From positions 1 through 56,705 of the forward strand of contig NW_019775731.1 in assembly GCF_001039355.2 (NCBI RefSeq): a stretch of DNA of 56,705 nucleotides. The letters are read 5' to 3'. Below, piece after piece: positions 23,072 to 36,800 of this stretch. The notes below the pieces were generated by a model. That model was given only the letters and a program-made list of their open reading frames with translations. It did no database searches and was not told the origin of the DNA. The number at the start of each line of letters is the position of its first letter. The stretch's first letter is position 1. Made by a program: the position numbers and the translations under genes. Origin of the DNA: Lingula anatina (Eukaryota; Brachiopoda; Lingulata; Lingulida; Lingulidae).

Positions 23072-25000
23072 GGCAGGTGGGAGACGTGCCCTGTCAAGCC
23101 ACACGCAAGCCGCTTGACCTGCCTTGCAAGGACACAGACTAACCGAATAAAACAGAAATCTCAAAACCAGAAATCAATTTTCAGTTTAGATTGTTCAGAA
23201 TTTTAAACTGACTTAAGTTTAAAGTTCTGTCTATTTGCCGTTTAATGGAACTCTTGGGCATGTTAGTAAATTAATTTAATTGGCAATTTGGATCTAAGCA
23301 AAACAGAAAAGAAACGGAAGAAAAAAACGGGCTAGCGTGATGAAATTTGCACAAAAGGCCTTAAAAACATTAAATAAAAAAACGGATTGATATATTTCAC
23401 GTAGGCCTACACGGCGGTTTTGGCACGTAGGGATAGTATATTTCGTCTGTTTCAGTTTAGCACAAAAATCCATGAGTTAGCACTCCTATCGGTCCTATTT
23501 ACTGGTATAGGCCTATCTATCACCCGATATATTTAGACCTACATTTTCTGATACATATAGGCCTACCTGAAGAAAATACTTGAATAAAAACTCTACAGGT
23601 ATTTTGTGTAGACTGGACAGTTCTTCTTGAAGGCTAAAGATGTAGTGTAGCCTAATCATACGTGAAAATAATTATAGTTTTTTCTTTCAAGTCTTACTCA
23701 AGGAGGTTAGCATAACACATAAGATAACAAACCCTAGAAAAGATAAGATGATTGATGAACGTCTGAAATCCTTTGTTTAAAAAATACTTGTAGAAACTTA
23801 TAGGAACTTTAAATTATAAAAATTGTAATTTAGAAAACAAATGAAAATAACATTTCCCATCGTGGTGTTCCATTTAAAACAATTTAAGTATTGGAAAGTC
23901 ATGTTCACACAGCATCAATTTTACAACTATATTTCACTACACTACTCTGGGAGGTGAAACCTTTGACAAGTTGCCATAAAACTGAAACGTAAGAGAGACC
24001 TTTCAGACCTTTGCATGGGGCAACCAACCCTTTATTAAATATTCAGCTGTCAAACCTTTAGGTGCTCTGCTGGAATTCTAATGACACATGTTTTTAGGTC
24101 TACTTCAGATGATTGTGCTTGTGAACCGTCTACGATTTTCTTAATGAGCATCAAAATTAAGGGATATTATAATATTTAGGCCTACTTATAAAATTAATTA
24201 AATTCATCAATTTTCAAGTGCCATGCAGAACCGACGTACGTGCCAGATCAGATATGGGATGTGCCAGAATGTTATGAAGCAGCATTAGAACAGTTTTTCA
24301 TCGATTTATGCTGGATTTATCATTCTTATTGAAAAAGTAAAAATCCAAAGTTGTCTATCATCAGAGAGTTAGGTTTATGTTATGTGGGTCTATAACGCAC
24401 AGGGCAACCAACCTACATGTACATTGTAGGCCCTACACTTTGAGCACTTATATAATATTGCATCCTAAATTTCTTTTAAATCAAAATGAAGAAATTAAAA
24501 AACTTACACATTTAATTATTTATTCAATTTCTTATACTTTTAAATGTGCTATTTGACATATGAATTCATCTGTAACCCCCCCCCCCCCCCCAAAAAAAAA
24601 AAATCTGCGTTCTTTCCATCGGTCTTTAATAAATCCCTGATCAAAAACGTCAGTTGCAAAAAGACATAGGCCTATATATGCATAAAACGGTAACCTTTTT
24701 TTTTTTTTGCATTCTGCCATCGGAGATATGGTTGCTTTCCTGCGCTTGCTACGAACATGTTCCGTCAAGACAAAAATGTAGCCCACTGAACCGGCTGAAC
24801 TGCCGCTTGCCAGTGTCCATGAACACTCCTTGACTTGTCTCGTTATTTGTGTTAGCGAGGAATTATGGGTAATACAATCTTGAGTGGGGAAGCGGCGACA
24901 ACGCTCCAGCAAATTACATGTCAAACAATAAGATCAATAGAACTGGCACGCAAAAATGCAAGTGTTTGAGTAATGAGTTAAATTAGTAATGTATTTCTTG
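23072..25000. other. Intergenic region between divergent DNAH1 and coiled-coil genes
   Basis: I see no coding exon here. It contains five copies of the palindrome TAGGCCTA (starting 23402, 23508, 23558, 24177 and 24667) and a C16A12 homopolymer junction at 24576-24603. The open reading frames present carry no recognisable domain. Confidence 0.6.
24576..24603. repeat. C16A12 homopolymer junction
   Basis: Sixteen C followed by twelve A. This is a mononucleotide repeat whose true length in the genome is uncertain, because such runs are often misassembled. Confidence 0.9.
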
Positions 25001-25059
25001 GTGTTTTGAGACCATCTATAACTATGTAAAAGTCGATTTCTTCTCTCCATTAGACCCTA

Positions 25060-25131
25060 CATTTGCTAAAAACGACTAAGCGAGGTGAGAACGTAAACAA
25101 CTGCAAGCGTTGTGGACAAGCTAGAAGCACG
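25060..25131 (+). promoter_or_regulatory. First (untranslated) exon of the coiled-coil gene with forkhead site
   Basis: A strong donor, CACG/gtaagtg, ends a GC-richer segment at 25131; the next exon begins at 26003 after tttttttcaagacag. The transcription start is not visible, so the left end is approximate. GTAAACAA at 25093-25100 matches the forkhead core used by FOXJ1, the motile-cilia regulator. Whether it is functional is unknown. Confidence 0.45.
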
Positions 25132-26002
25132 GTAAGTGTGAACAGATGAAGCTGTAGGAATAATGTTTTCACGATTCGTCTTTCACGATTTTTTTACTTT
25201 TTTTCTGCATGCAAAACACCAGTTGAGGGCCTATTTGACAACCGCTGGGCAAGTTGTACGTAGAAACTAGTTCAACGACTTCTAGTACATGTAATTACTA
25301 TACAAGTACTCGTACATGTAGCCTACATACTATTCGGCTATGGTCCAAGATATATTAATAACAGCTATGATATACAATGACTAAAGACTGATTATGTCAA
25401 AGCACAATTAAGTATATTGATCTTGGTCTCTTCACTACATTTTATATGTACTGTAATTACATGTTTGAGAACCTGAGAGTTGCAATTAAGGGATCCAAAG
25501 AAGATATGTACAGGGTCTTTTAAAGTTAATTTAAAAGTCAATGTGTTATTTTAAAAATAGCTCCTAAAAATTTAGCCTTCAGAATGATTTCCCAGAGCCA
25601 GATATCACTAGGCCTGTTTTCAGCACCTTGGCTTTCAGTTATCAGAAACAGTAGCTAGTTGCTGATAAAATAGCTAGTTTAGAATAAACTCTTCGAGTGC
25701 ATTCAGAATATAGCAGACTAACCGATCTATGGATCACATATGGCCCACCTATTTGAATACTTGTTGTGTAATCCCTGGGGGGAATCTATTCACTGTCTAA
25801 TGGGGGATGAAGTGGCAAGCTTTTTAGTGGGTCGCCATACTTGATCTGCAGATATGTTATTCCGCTTTTCTGAATGCGAGTGGTGTCCAGAATAAACAGA
25901 TTGACCAGTTGAAGTATGATGATGGCAAATGAAATGTGTTGAGATGCATTAATTGTAAATTGTGGTTAATAAAATCTCATTTATCAATTTTTTTCAAGAC
26001 AG

Positions 26003-28975
26003 GTGCTGATAAATATGGATTGACAGAGGAAAAAGACTTAAATGTCTCATGATTTGGACTCCTGTTCTAATATTGTGAACAGGTTGTCTTAAGAAAACAA
26101 CATGAATGAGGATAAGGAAGAGAATGCTTCAAATGGTAAGATACTTATGAATTTGCCTGTTTTAGAAATTCCACATAAGAATATCCGCAGTAGGCAGGGG
26201 AGTATCCATTGTTTTATTAAGGAATATGGCAACGATCTTCCAATTTACCCCATCCCATTTTAAAGTATATTTATCAAGAAGTGTCTTTCGGAGCCTGTAT
26301 ATGTTTGCATATTTTTGTGTGTTTGCATGTGTGTATGTGTGTTTGTGTCCTAATAATATACTCAAAGCGGGGATGGGAATGAGCATGTGTAAAGAGGAAT
26401 AGCAGCAGTTTCATTAGTCCAAGGTGATGGACCTTGATATTTCTATAAAAGTACATGTACTGCTTTCATGTGTTACTATGACAAATGTGAATTTTTAAGA
26501 GGTCTAATAATGAGCATAAGAAGAAAAGAATAAGGTAAAAGAAGGGAAGCAAATTTAAGAGTTTACCAAGGAAGCCATCTTAATAGTTATTATGTTGACA
26601 GTGGTTTAGTTAGAAGCTATAGTACATGTACCAACCTTATAACACCTGCCTAAATACCTGAAACAATTCCATAAAGGTGTGATACGATTACAAAAAATAT
26701 TGTGTATATTTATTTCCTTTATTGCTTGTTTCTTTTATAGCTTCTTTGGGGACTTCCAGTAAAGGTAAAGATCGTCCTCCTAGGAATAGATTCAAGGAAT
26801 CTATAGAAAATCTCCTGTAAGTATTGTAGCCCAATATGTCATCAGTTGCTGTTTGAAGATTGAAATTTCATAAAATAATGTGAACCATATTAGGACAGCT
26901 TATTTATTATCCCCCACCCCCTTTTTTTTTCAAAAAGACTGTATCAGCTCCTGGTTATTTTATTGATATGTAATTTTATTGAATGAATTGTTACTTTCTC
27001 CTTTTGCTCTTACTGGTAAGTCAGTTTCTTATACAGTGGACCTTAATCTTTTGTAATAATAGATATTTATGACAAGAGAAGTTAGTTTAATAAATAATAC
27101 TGCTGGCATTTGTGCAGCTTTTCTTTATAAGACTAGCCTTTTTTATGGAATAACAATGCTGCACATGAATAAAATTCGGTATTGGAATTTTTTCCAAAGG
27201 CGATCATCCGATGCTCGTCTTCAGAAAAATGCACAAAGCGAAAGAGATCCGGGGCTGCCCCCCAGGAGAAGTAAAACTAATTTATTACCACGTTTTGATA
27301 TGGCTGATGAGAAAGAAGATAACACAGCAAGTAATTCAGTAGCAGGTAATTGATCAAAATTTTAAATTTTGAAACTGCGTATTTAAAAATGTTGGAAGCT
27401 GTATGCCAGTGTTATTATATTCTTGTGTTAGCACAACATTGAATAGGCAAAGGGTACATAAAGAATAAGTAAGACTTTGTCTTGTTACATGTAGCTTAAG
27501 TAAAATGAACTTGGTTTACTGTGTATTATGAAGCCTTCTTTTTAAAAATTCATGAGCAGATCAATCGGAAGCAAGTGGAACAACCAGCAGGACTGATGTA
27601 AACTCTCAGAAAAATCTGTCAAATATAGGGGTACCTTTGTCAAAGCAGCCAAGGCTAGAAATGGGGAAAACAGGTTTGTTTTCTTTGTTTGTTTTGATTT
27701 CCACGATAACTGGCTTTAAGCTTATTATTTATATATAAACATTCATAAGCTTAACCAATTAGCTAAGTTGATATATACGTATATTGACATCCTTGACCAA
27801 TTTTATAAGTAAGAAGGATAAATGCTTTGATTGTATCCAATTTTTCTGGACTATTATCAAATGAACATTTTTCAAATATGTGCTTTTTATGTAGGTTCAC
27901 CATCAGAAAATAGTGATTTAACTCCAAGAAGAAATGAAAGAATTTATGTAGGTACCTTAATGTCTGTGTTTATTAGCCTTATTTAAATTACATATGTGTG
28001 TGTTTAAAGTATGTATTAGCTGACTTAATCCTCGATGAGAATATTTACTTATATTTGTAAAAGGTGCCAAGAAAAAATAAAATTCTATATCCCATTAAGT
28101 TTTCCCCTGAAGATAATGATGAATTGAGAATGTTTGATAATCACCGAGCAAACATTTTTTGTTTGTTATCACAGACTGACATACCAGTACATGCTACAGT
28201 ATTTTACAGGGTCACATTTCATGAAATTGTAGTGGGAAGTTATTGATAAAAATTTTTTTTTTTGATATAACCAATTTTTTCAATCCATAGGGTACAGCTG
28301 GCAGTTTGAGAAGTACTCCAAGCAACATGTTGGATGAGGACCTTACTTCTGAAAGGGTAAGATACAGGTGTAACTGAACAAAAGACTATAACAGTATTTG
28401 ACATTGTTGTAAATGGCACAGTTATTGCATTATAATTAAATCTGCACTGTTCAGATTCAATGAATAAGATACCAGTACAGGGGCGGATCCAGAGATATTT
28501 TCTGACTGTCTTCCACATTATCTTTGTTGATCCATCCTCCATTTTTGACCGTCTTCCAACAGAAAAAATTAGGTACTCATCAATGTAAACTTAGAAATTT
28601 GACCGTCTTCCCGAAGACCCAGAAGACGGCCTCAATCCGCCCTTGCAGTATGCCTTTGTAATAAAATATAGAAAATGGCAGTACATGTGTTTATTCTTGA
28701 GGCCACAGGCTGCTAGAGTACAGTACAGTACAAAAAATGAAAATTTCATTGGAAGTAGTAAAAAGGGATGAGGAACAAAGACAAAGCATACATGGCACTA
28801 GTAAAGCACACGTTTCTTTACGGTTGAGAAAAAAATTTTGATTGAATGTATGTTAGTTCATGTGCTTCATTTTCAGAGTTTTGGCAGCAGCAGAGCATAC
28901 ACACCAAGAAAAAGACTCAATTCCATTCTGGGTGGAAATGTGAGCCCAGAACTCCGCTCTTATATTATAGAAAAG
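26003..28975 (+). CDS. Coiled-coil gene exons 2-8: disordered N-terminus
   Basis: Exons: 26003-26135 (ATG at 26102), 26741-26816, 27200-27345, 27560-27673, 27895-27947, 28291-28356, 28877-28975. They encode polar segments such as KGKDRPPRNRFKESIENLL, RRSKTNLLPRF, PRRNERIY, GSLRSTPSN and AYTPRKRLNSILGG. For the exon starting 27895 two overlapping donors exist (after 27947 and after 27951). Only the first keeps the downstream frame open, so I chose it. The basic TPR/SPR motifs suggest phosphorylation sites. Confidence 0.75.
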
Positions 28976-31900
28976 GTAAGTAATGTAACAGTCTCATTGT
29001 GTGTGTTTTTGTTTTTGGTTTTTGATCAACTAAAAATGCAGTTTTATGAAAGATACTGGTACACATCATTTGCATTTTGTCAATGTTTGAGACCGAATAT
29101 CATTGTAATTGAAGAGGGTGAGGAAATAGTTTATGTTGGTTTTTTCAAATACCAAATTGGAAATTCGTTAGTTTTTAGCATTTAGAAACTCATTTCCAGA
29201 AGTGAATGGTGTATGTAATATTGTCCCACTTTTACCATCTTGCTTTATTTCTGCATGAAGTAATAAGAACTACTCCTTTAATATCTTTATTTGTTTTGGC
29301 TTTTTAGGAAGTAGTAGAAAGTCAACACAGAAAGTTACAAGTTGAAGTTACCAGTTTACAGACTGAAAACAAGCTGCTGAAAGAAAAATATAATAGAGCT
29401 ACAGGTGAGTGGTGGAAAGGGTTCTGTACTTTTTATCCATATGAGGAATGAAGAAATTTAAGGGTATGGAGGTAGCAGGCAGGAAATAAAGCTTTCTTTT
29501 AACACTGCTTAACCTTTATTGGTATCTTATTGGTGAATTTGGTGAAATTTTTCACATTGCATACAGTATATCTTTGCTTTTAGATTTATGTTACTGCCCA
29601 AACATGGCAAATCATCCATGTTTGGTCTATGGAACATTTTAAAATTTCTTTATTTTAAATGGTAAAATTGCATAATACTATGTGAATTAATATCATAATG
29701 TAAGTAAATTGTAATATCAGCACAAATAGTGAACCTGGAAAGACAGCTTGCTGATGCCCAGCACAGAGTGGAACAAACAGAAGATGACCTGAGTGCAGAA
29801 ATGTCCTCTATTAGAAAAAAGTCCAGAACAGAAGCAGACTCTGAAAAGCAAGACCTGCTGAAGCAAATTGCCAATCTCACAAAGGAAAATGAAATTCTCA
29901 CAGCTGAGGTGAGATGGTAAAGTAGATAATGTTTGTATGATAAGAGGAGAATGGCAATTTTAAGATGAGGTGAACTCAAATCTGTCTCTGCCAATCTTAA
30001 AACATGCAGAAGTTGAACACAAACAAAAAATCAAAAAGAAGGAACTGCACCTTTTTGGTTATTTTATTTATTTATTTATTCATTTTTTCACTTCACCTCT
30101 CCAAAACTGCCAAATCAATCACCTCACTTTGCTCAGTGAGGGATAATATAATTCTTATGTGTATGTTACATATTATTAAAGTGTAGAATGGAAAAACTAA
30201 TCAGAATGCTTATTTTTTTCAGAATTCTTCTCTTGAAAAACAACTGGATGCTGCAAGGAGAACCTCTGATATAGTTAGACAAGCTTCTGATAAGTCCAAG
30301 ATTGTGGCTGCATACAAGGCAGAGTCTGCTTCTTTACGGGTATAAAATTTGACTCGATTGGATTCTTATAACAACTAAAATAAACTTTTTGGTCATTAAC
30401 TGATTAAGAACTGAATGTTCTTTTAATTATTTACATTTCAAAATACACCAATGCATTTACAAATATTGATATTCTTTGAATATTACCATCAGTGTAAGTG
30501 ACACTAAATGTGACTAAAAAGTTATGAATCTTAGTCTTTTTTTTTTCACTAAGGAGGAACTTAGTAAAGTCAAATCGTTGCTTAGTCAGAGTGATAAACA
30601 AAGGAGAGATGATGAGGAAAAAAGGAAAGAAAGTCTGCAGCAAATTGCCAAGCTGACAGAAATGAACAACTTACTAAAACAACAGTTAGAATTGGGCGGC
30701 AGTGCCTTGGTGGCAGAAAAACAGGTAAGATTCCTTGAAAGAGAAATATTTTGATGACAGAATGTAGCATATTTTTTATCACATATTTTCCATTATGTTT
30801 GATGAACATGGTTTCATTTTCATGTTTCATGATTTTTTTTTCAGGTATATTGTCAGACTCACGATAACTGGATTAATCCCACATGATTATATATATATTG
30901 CTTGCTCTTATCAGTCTTGATAGCTATTATTATCAAAAGTAAATGAAAGTTTATGTACACTTATGTGTACTGCACTGATTTATTACCTTTATTGCCTGTT
31001 AGCTGTTTAGATTACATTGATACTATGCATATATGTCATTTAAATGGGTCATTGATTGATGATATAGGTAAAGTCTCTAGATGTGCGTCTCAAAGTAACA
31101 GAAGAACGTCTGCAACAAGAGAGGGCAGACCGTTCGGTTAAGCTGTCTGAGGTGGAAGATAAACTCCTCAAGGAAAATGCTAAGTTCCAGGTAGTTTTTG
31201 TATTCACTTGTACATGTTTGATATACCAGAATGTTTTATTTTAGGAGATTTTTCTTTGATTTATAATGTAACACTCTTAAGTTTCATTTTCAATATTTTT
31301 TAACATTAAGGTATTTTCAGAGTTGATAATCTCATACAGCTTCGTTTTTTTTTTATAGCCAAATGTAGAAACAATTATTAACATACTGTTGTTTTGGTGT
31401 TATTTTGATCTTACACGCTATGAGTTATCAAGTTTTTTTTTGGTCATATGAAAATTAAGACAAAAGTACCATGATTTATTTTTTTACATCATTAATGTGG
31501 AGAAATCTGGTGGGTGGTACATACTCAAGAGGGGTCTCAAGCCTCTCTACCTTTAGTTCAAAAGTTTAAATCAGGATATGTTAAGTTCAGTTTTAATATT
31601 GATGAAAGTGGTTATGATTAAATATAAGATTGTTGCTTGTAACTTCTTATGCCTTGGGTATTGAATATGTAGGTTGCTGCAAAGGAGGCTAAGAGGCAGT
31701 TGCATAGAGAAAAAGAGAAGGTCAAACATTTAGAACAAAAACTGTCTTCTCTGAAAGATCAGTTAAAACAGTATGGGTCTGGTGATGAGTATGGTTCACC
31801 ATCAAGAACAAGTCCTAGCAAAAAAGATGAAAGTATTCTGTATTATGACCAGTCACCTGAAGTGGAACACCAGAAGGTTTGCTTTGTTGTAGAGTTCCTG

Positions 31901-33809
31901 TGACCCACTCTTCTTTTGTTGCACCTTTGGTTTGGGGTGCACTAATTGTTGTTGGAACTTTAACCTTTTAACCCATTTTCTGTTCATCTTTTTCAGTTTT
32001 GAGTGTATTGTTCTTTATGGCTTATATGATGTTTACTGTCTTTCTTATTACCGTTTTTCCTTGCACAGGTGTCCTCAGAGTTCTATTACACATGTACATG
32101 TAGAAGTCTTATATGTTTCACTTACTTACCGGGTATATGGTGTATTTCAGAGTCTTTCAATAGAATTCTGTTTCTGCTTTTTCTTTTTCTGTGTATGACA
32201 CTATTTTGACTATTATGTTGTTGATTATGTACATTTCTGCTTCATTTGTCTCATAACTTTTGTTCTTTATTTGACTTTTCATTACCTATTGTAACATAAT
32301 TGCACATTTATTATTTCTTTTAGCACTGCTTAAACTCTGTTGGTATCTTATTGGTGATTTGGTGAAATTAACCCTCTTCTTCGTGAAATCACTAATCCCA
32401 ATATAGGCAGGGAAGACCATGCTGCAATGTTAAATCAAATATTTCTTTTTCAAATGACTTAAATCATGGATTTGCTATGGTCTGCCTTATTTGATCCATC
32501 ATTCACTCCTCACACTTCATGGATGGAAATCATCTGAAATAGCCTAAAATGAGGCCATCAGCACAGAGATTAGAAAACGTGAGAATTTGCCTGAGTTGTG
32601 GTTAACCATAAAGCTTTCATTGGGTGAAACTGTTACATGTGCCAAGAATATTGTCTTAGGAAGTATGTAATACAAAAGCAAAATTCAAAACATGGTGAAT
32701 ATTTACTGTTGTGCAAAAGACTATAATTTTACAGAGCATATATTTAAGAGTTCTAAAACAACCAGAAAATATCTGTGGATAAATTTTGTCAGCTTTTACT
32801 TATTGCACACTGCATTCACTAGTCTGCCATTATCACTGGCCCCACTCTCCTTCCAATTCCTGAAAAGTTTTACCTGATTTTACACTAAGTTGTGAGACTT
32901 TGGGCTATCTTGGATGATTTTCACTCCCAGATGAGGCAAGCTAACTACAAAATTTTAAAAGGAGTACACAACTTTTATTGAAAAAGATATCAGTTTGATT
33001 CAATATATTTCTCTTTTAGTTTATAATGTTATTTTTTGTATATATATTATATTTATTTAAATGTATTGTTGACAATACTTGGAAATGAAGTGATATTTGA
33101 GGCATACATCATTGATAGGCAATGCTTTATGATGATTCCAGGACCTTTCTGTTGAAAAGAAACTCTATGAGGACAAGTTCAAGAGACTGACTGAGGAGTT
33201 GGATGATAAAACCAAGGAAATGCAGGAGCTGGAAATGACTTTAAAGCTGTATGTTTTGCTAACTTTAAGTGACCCTTTGAAAATGATACAAAGATTTCAA
33301 ATGATGGGACTGGGACATTTGACTTTAACAGAATTTTGATTGTTGAAATAACTGTGCACACCATAAAAAGTTGAATGTTTGCTTATGTATATACCTTAAA
33401 ATTGTAACAAAGGTTTAGTGCTCTTTTAGATTTTTATCGTTGAGTAAAATTTTGAAAAGTTAAATGAGTGAATTTGATCCCTATTTCAATATTAATGTGA
33501 TGATTTTATGACATTTCAAATATTTCCTTTTTCTCTAATAGTCAGATCAACAGTTTGGTAAAAGAAAAACACGAAACTATCACAAAAGTAAGACACCTGG
33601 AGGACCAAGTAGCTGGCCTGCAAGCTGAAAATACTTCTCTAAAGGCTGGTCTGGACAGTGGCGTCTCAATGGCTGCCAATGCTGATAGTGTGGGGTCTGT
33701 GCACTATGAAGGTAAAGAACACAAACTCTACAGTCTTCATCTGTTCTTGTGTCCTTATTTTAACAGCTGGCAGTTCTATGTTGGGCACTTCATGTTTCAG
33801 CTCTGAGGC

Positions 33810-33843
<34 letters not shown>

Positions 33844-36800
33844 AACATCTTGCTTCTCAACAAGAATGTTTCAGATCCAAGAGTACAGAAAATGTAGAAA
33901 AGTATCTGGAAAATGATAAATCATCTGTCTACAATCATATTTGATGATTTATATGAAAAATTCAGAGTTTTGAAGTATGTTTTGTTTTCAGTGTATGTTG
34001 ATATGTGGGAAATGAAGTGAAATTCCTGTACAAATTAATTTATATAAATGCCTGTTATGTTTATATTGCAGTTCAAATAGAAACTTTAAAAGGTGAAATC
34101 AAAATCCTAGAAGGGAAGATAGCACAACAGCAGCGGAACATTAAGCTTTTGGAGGCTGAAAAAGAAACCATCGTCACACAGTTAGATACCAAAGAGCATT
34201 CTCTAGAAGAAGCACTGCGAGAGCTTGAAAATTATGGTGCGCAGCAAGAACATGGAGAGTCAGACAGGAAGCAGCAAAAAATTGATAGACTAACAGCTGA
34301 GGTAGATATTTTGCTCTGCTTTGATGGAACTCTTAGACCCCATTTCCATAGATTTTAGATTGATCTATCCCTGTGGGGAGTCTCACTAGATTACTGTCAG
34401 CTTAGCCAGCTTAAGCGTCTGTCCCGCCTACTAAAAGCTGTAAGGGGGTAATTAACTATGGTGCGCACTCGGCTGACTGCAATTTAGCGTGACCCCCCAG
34501 GGAGTTAGGTCGATCTAAATCTAAATCCCTGGATCGATCTAAATCTCTGGGAATGCACCCTTAGATATCTCCTAGTCATATATTTTATGGTTACTGTTTA
34601 CAATTTGTACAAGTCTTAATTTCGGTCTTCTAAAGTTTGAGTGGTAAAAAGATTTATTAAGTATACAATGTATATATTAAGCAAAGTTGAAGTTGCTTTT
34701 CACTTATTAGATTTTAAATATTCAGTTTATAGCAATACCTTGTAAAAAAAAACAAACTTTTTCATGAAAGATTGAATGCAACTGAAAAGAAATATTTACA
34801 AGAACATTGAGTTTTCAGCAATGCTACTGCTGTTTCCATTTAAAACATTACTATTCAGTTTGGTAAGATGTAAGACTCCTGACACATTGATGATCTATTA
34901 TTTTTTATGAATAGAATCACAGCATCCAGTCTGAGCTGCGTGAGTGGCAGATGAAGCACCGGCATTTAACAGCAGAGAAGCAGCAGATGCAGGACCAGAT
35001 GGACAAGTTGAAGAAAGAATTAACTAGATTAAAACAGAATTGGGAGAACCAGACTGCAGAACATGCAGAATCTTTTGTAAGATTTTATTTTTCATAATTG
35101 AAAAATTGCTGTTGTTGTTATTGTTTCATTTTTAATTGTCACTCTATACTAGCTGCAGTCTGTTCATGTTAACCCTCCAGATTGCTCTAACTTGAAATCT
35201 GATTCACTGTTACAGTTTTGCTTCAGGCATCTGTTCATATATGTGTCAAGTTTCCCACAGTAACAAATAGAGAATGACTCATCTGGGTTAAACTTATCAA
35301 AATCTCTTGGAAATGGCTCAAAATGCAAAACTGGTGTGAACAATTATTTTGTCAGTTTTTTTTTTATTTATCTCATTTTACTGTGTAATTTCATCATTTT
35401 AATGTTAAAACACAAAGTCATAAGCAGCACCAAAGTTTTCTATGTATGGGATTTTTTTTAAAATGTGTCTTTGAACAAGTTGCTGTTATGTGTACATCTT
35501 TTTTACAGTATATATGTACACTACACAGACGATGTTTCTAAGTTGCCTTTGTATTGCATCAGACTTAATTCAACTATCATTATCTGCATGTCATTTTTAT
35601 GATATTCTAGAAACTTGAGCTCCAGAGTGAGATTCATGAAAAAGAAATGCAAATCCTGAGCCTCAAGTCTCAGTTCATGCAGAATGAAGATGAACTACAG
35701 ATGACCAGGCAGGAACTGATCCTGGAGCAAGAAAATTTGATACATCTGAAAAAAGAGGTTTGTTTCCTTGCTATTGTAATGATGTAATACATTTACCCAA
35801 AGAGATTTAATAGGCAAATTGTTCATGTGTCTGGTAGATATAAAAAGTCTTATATATTCACTTTACTTGACATTTTATTTTCTCTTCTTGTCATGAAAAT
35901 TTGCTGAATAATTATCTTTGGTTTTTAAATCAATAGGTTTTTGTCAGGTATTATTATCATTGCCATAAATGAAAAAAAAAATGTTTTTTGATTCTTGGAT
36001 TCTGTGAATTTTGTAATAGAATTCTTTGATATTAATGTTGATAACATGTAATTTTAATCAGTTGAAAGCATCGCAGGTATAACTGCCAATTTTTCTGGTC
36101 TTTTGATAATATGTTTCTCTTTCTTGTCTAGGTGGAAAATCTACAGTCCTTGCTACACCAGGAGAAAGAACAAAACAAACTGCTGCACAATCAAGAAAGT
36201 GATTTACAGGCTGAGATTAAAGCACTCAAAGATAACTTAAAATGGAGCAATAAGGAATTAAATGAAAAGTCTAGAGAGGTATGCTCTTTTTGAGAAATAT
36301 GTTAGGTCACTTTGAACTTTTTAATTCTTGTCTTTGTAGTGTTGAAGACATTAAGGGCATTTTGGTTAATATACAGCTTTCAGTTGTGAAAAATGCTTGA
36401 TTAATTTCATGCAAAACTGTCGACAGCCTTCAAAAAAGTAAGCGTTTAGCCTAAGCATCATGAATATTTTTGTCAATAAGCTGCTCAGTTTTCAGCTTAG
36501 ATATGATGAATTTATCACATTTTTCCACAAATAGGTGGTCACTGAAATGGAGACACTTAAACATTTGCTTGAATCAAAGGAGGCCAGGATTGAGAAACTT
36601 TCAGCTACAATAAGGTAAGTTCTGATTATGCTACCATGTGCCCAATGTAATTCTTATTTTATTGAGCATGGAGGTATTGCCATGAAACAATCACAGTGCA
36701 ATTGTTGCCATTTAATTCTGGTAACAACACTGTTGCAATACAACTATAACGGTAACTCCATTGTTGCAATGTAACTATGGTAACTCCATTGTTGCAACAT

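Noticed and set aside
24532-24924. 130-codon minus-strand frame across the C16A12 run
   Set aside because: The coding signal comes from the homopolymers (a Gly/Phe run); no domain or splice sites.
28064-28246. Open frame just after AAAAG at 28063, possibly an extra exon of the coiled-coil gene
   Set aside because: No usable donor follows before the stop, and the exons at 27895-27947 and 28291-28356 already join in phase 0.
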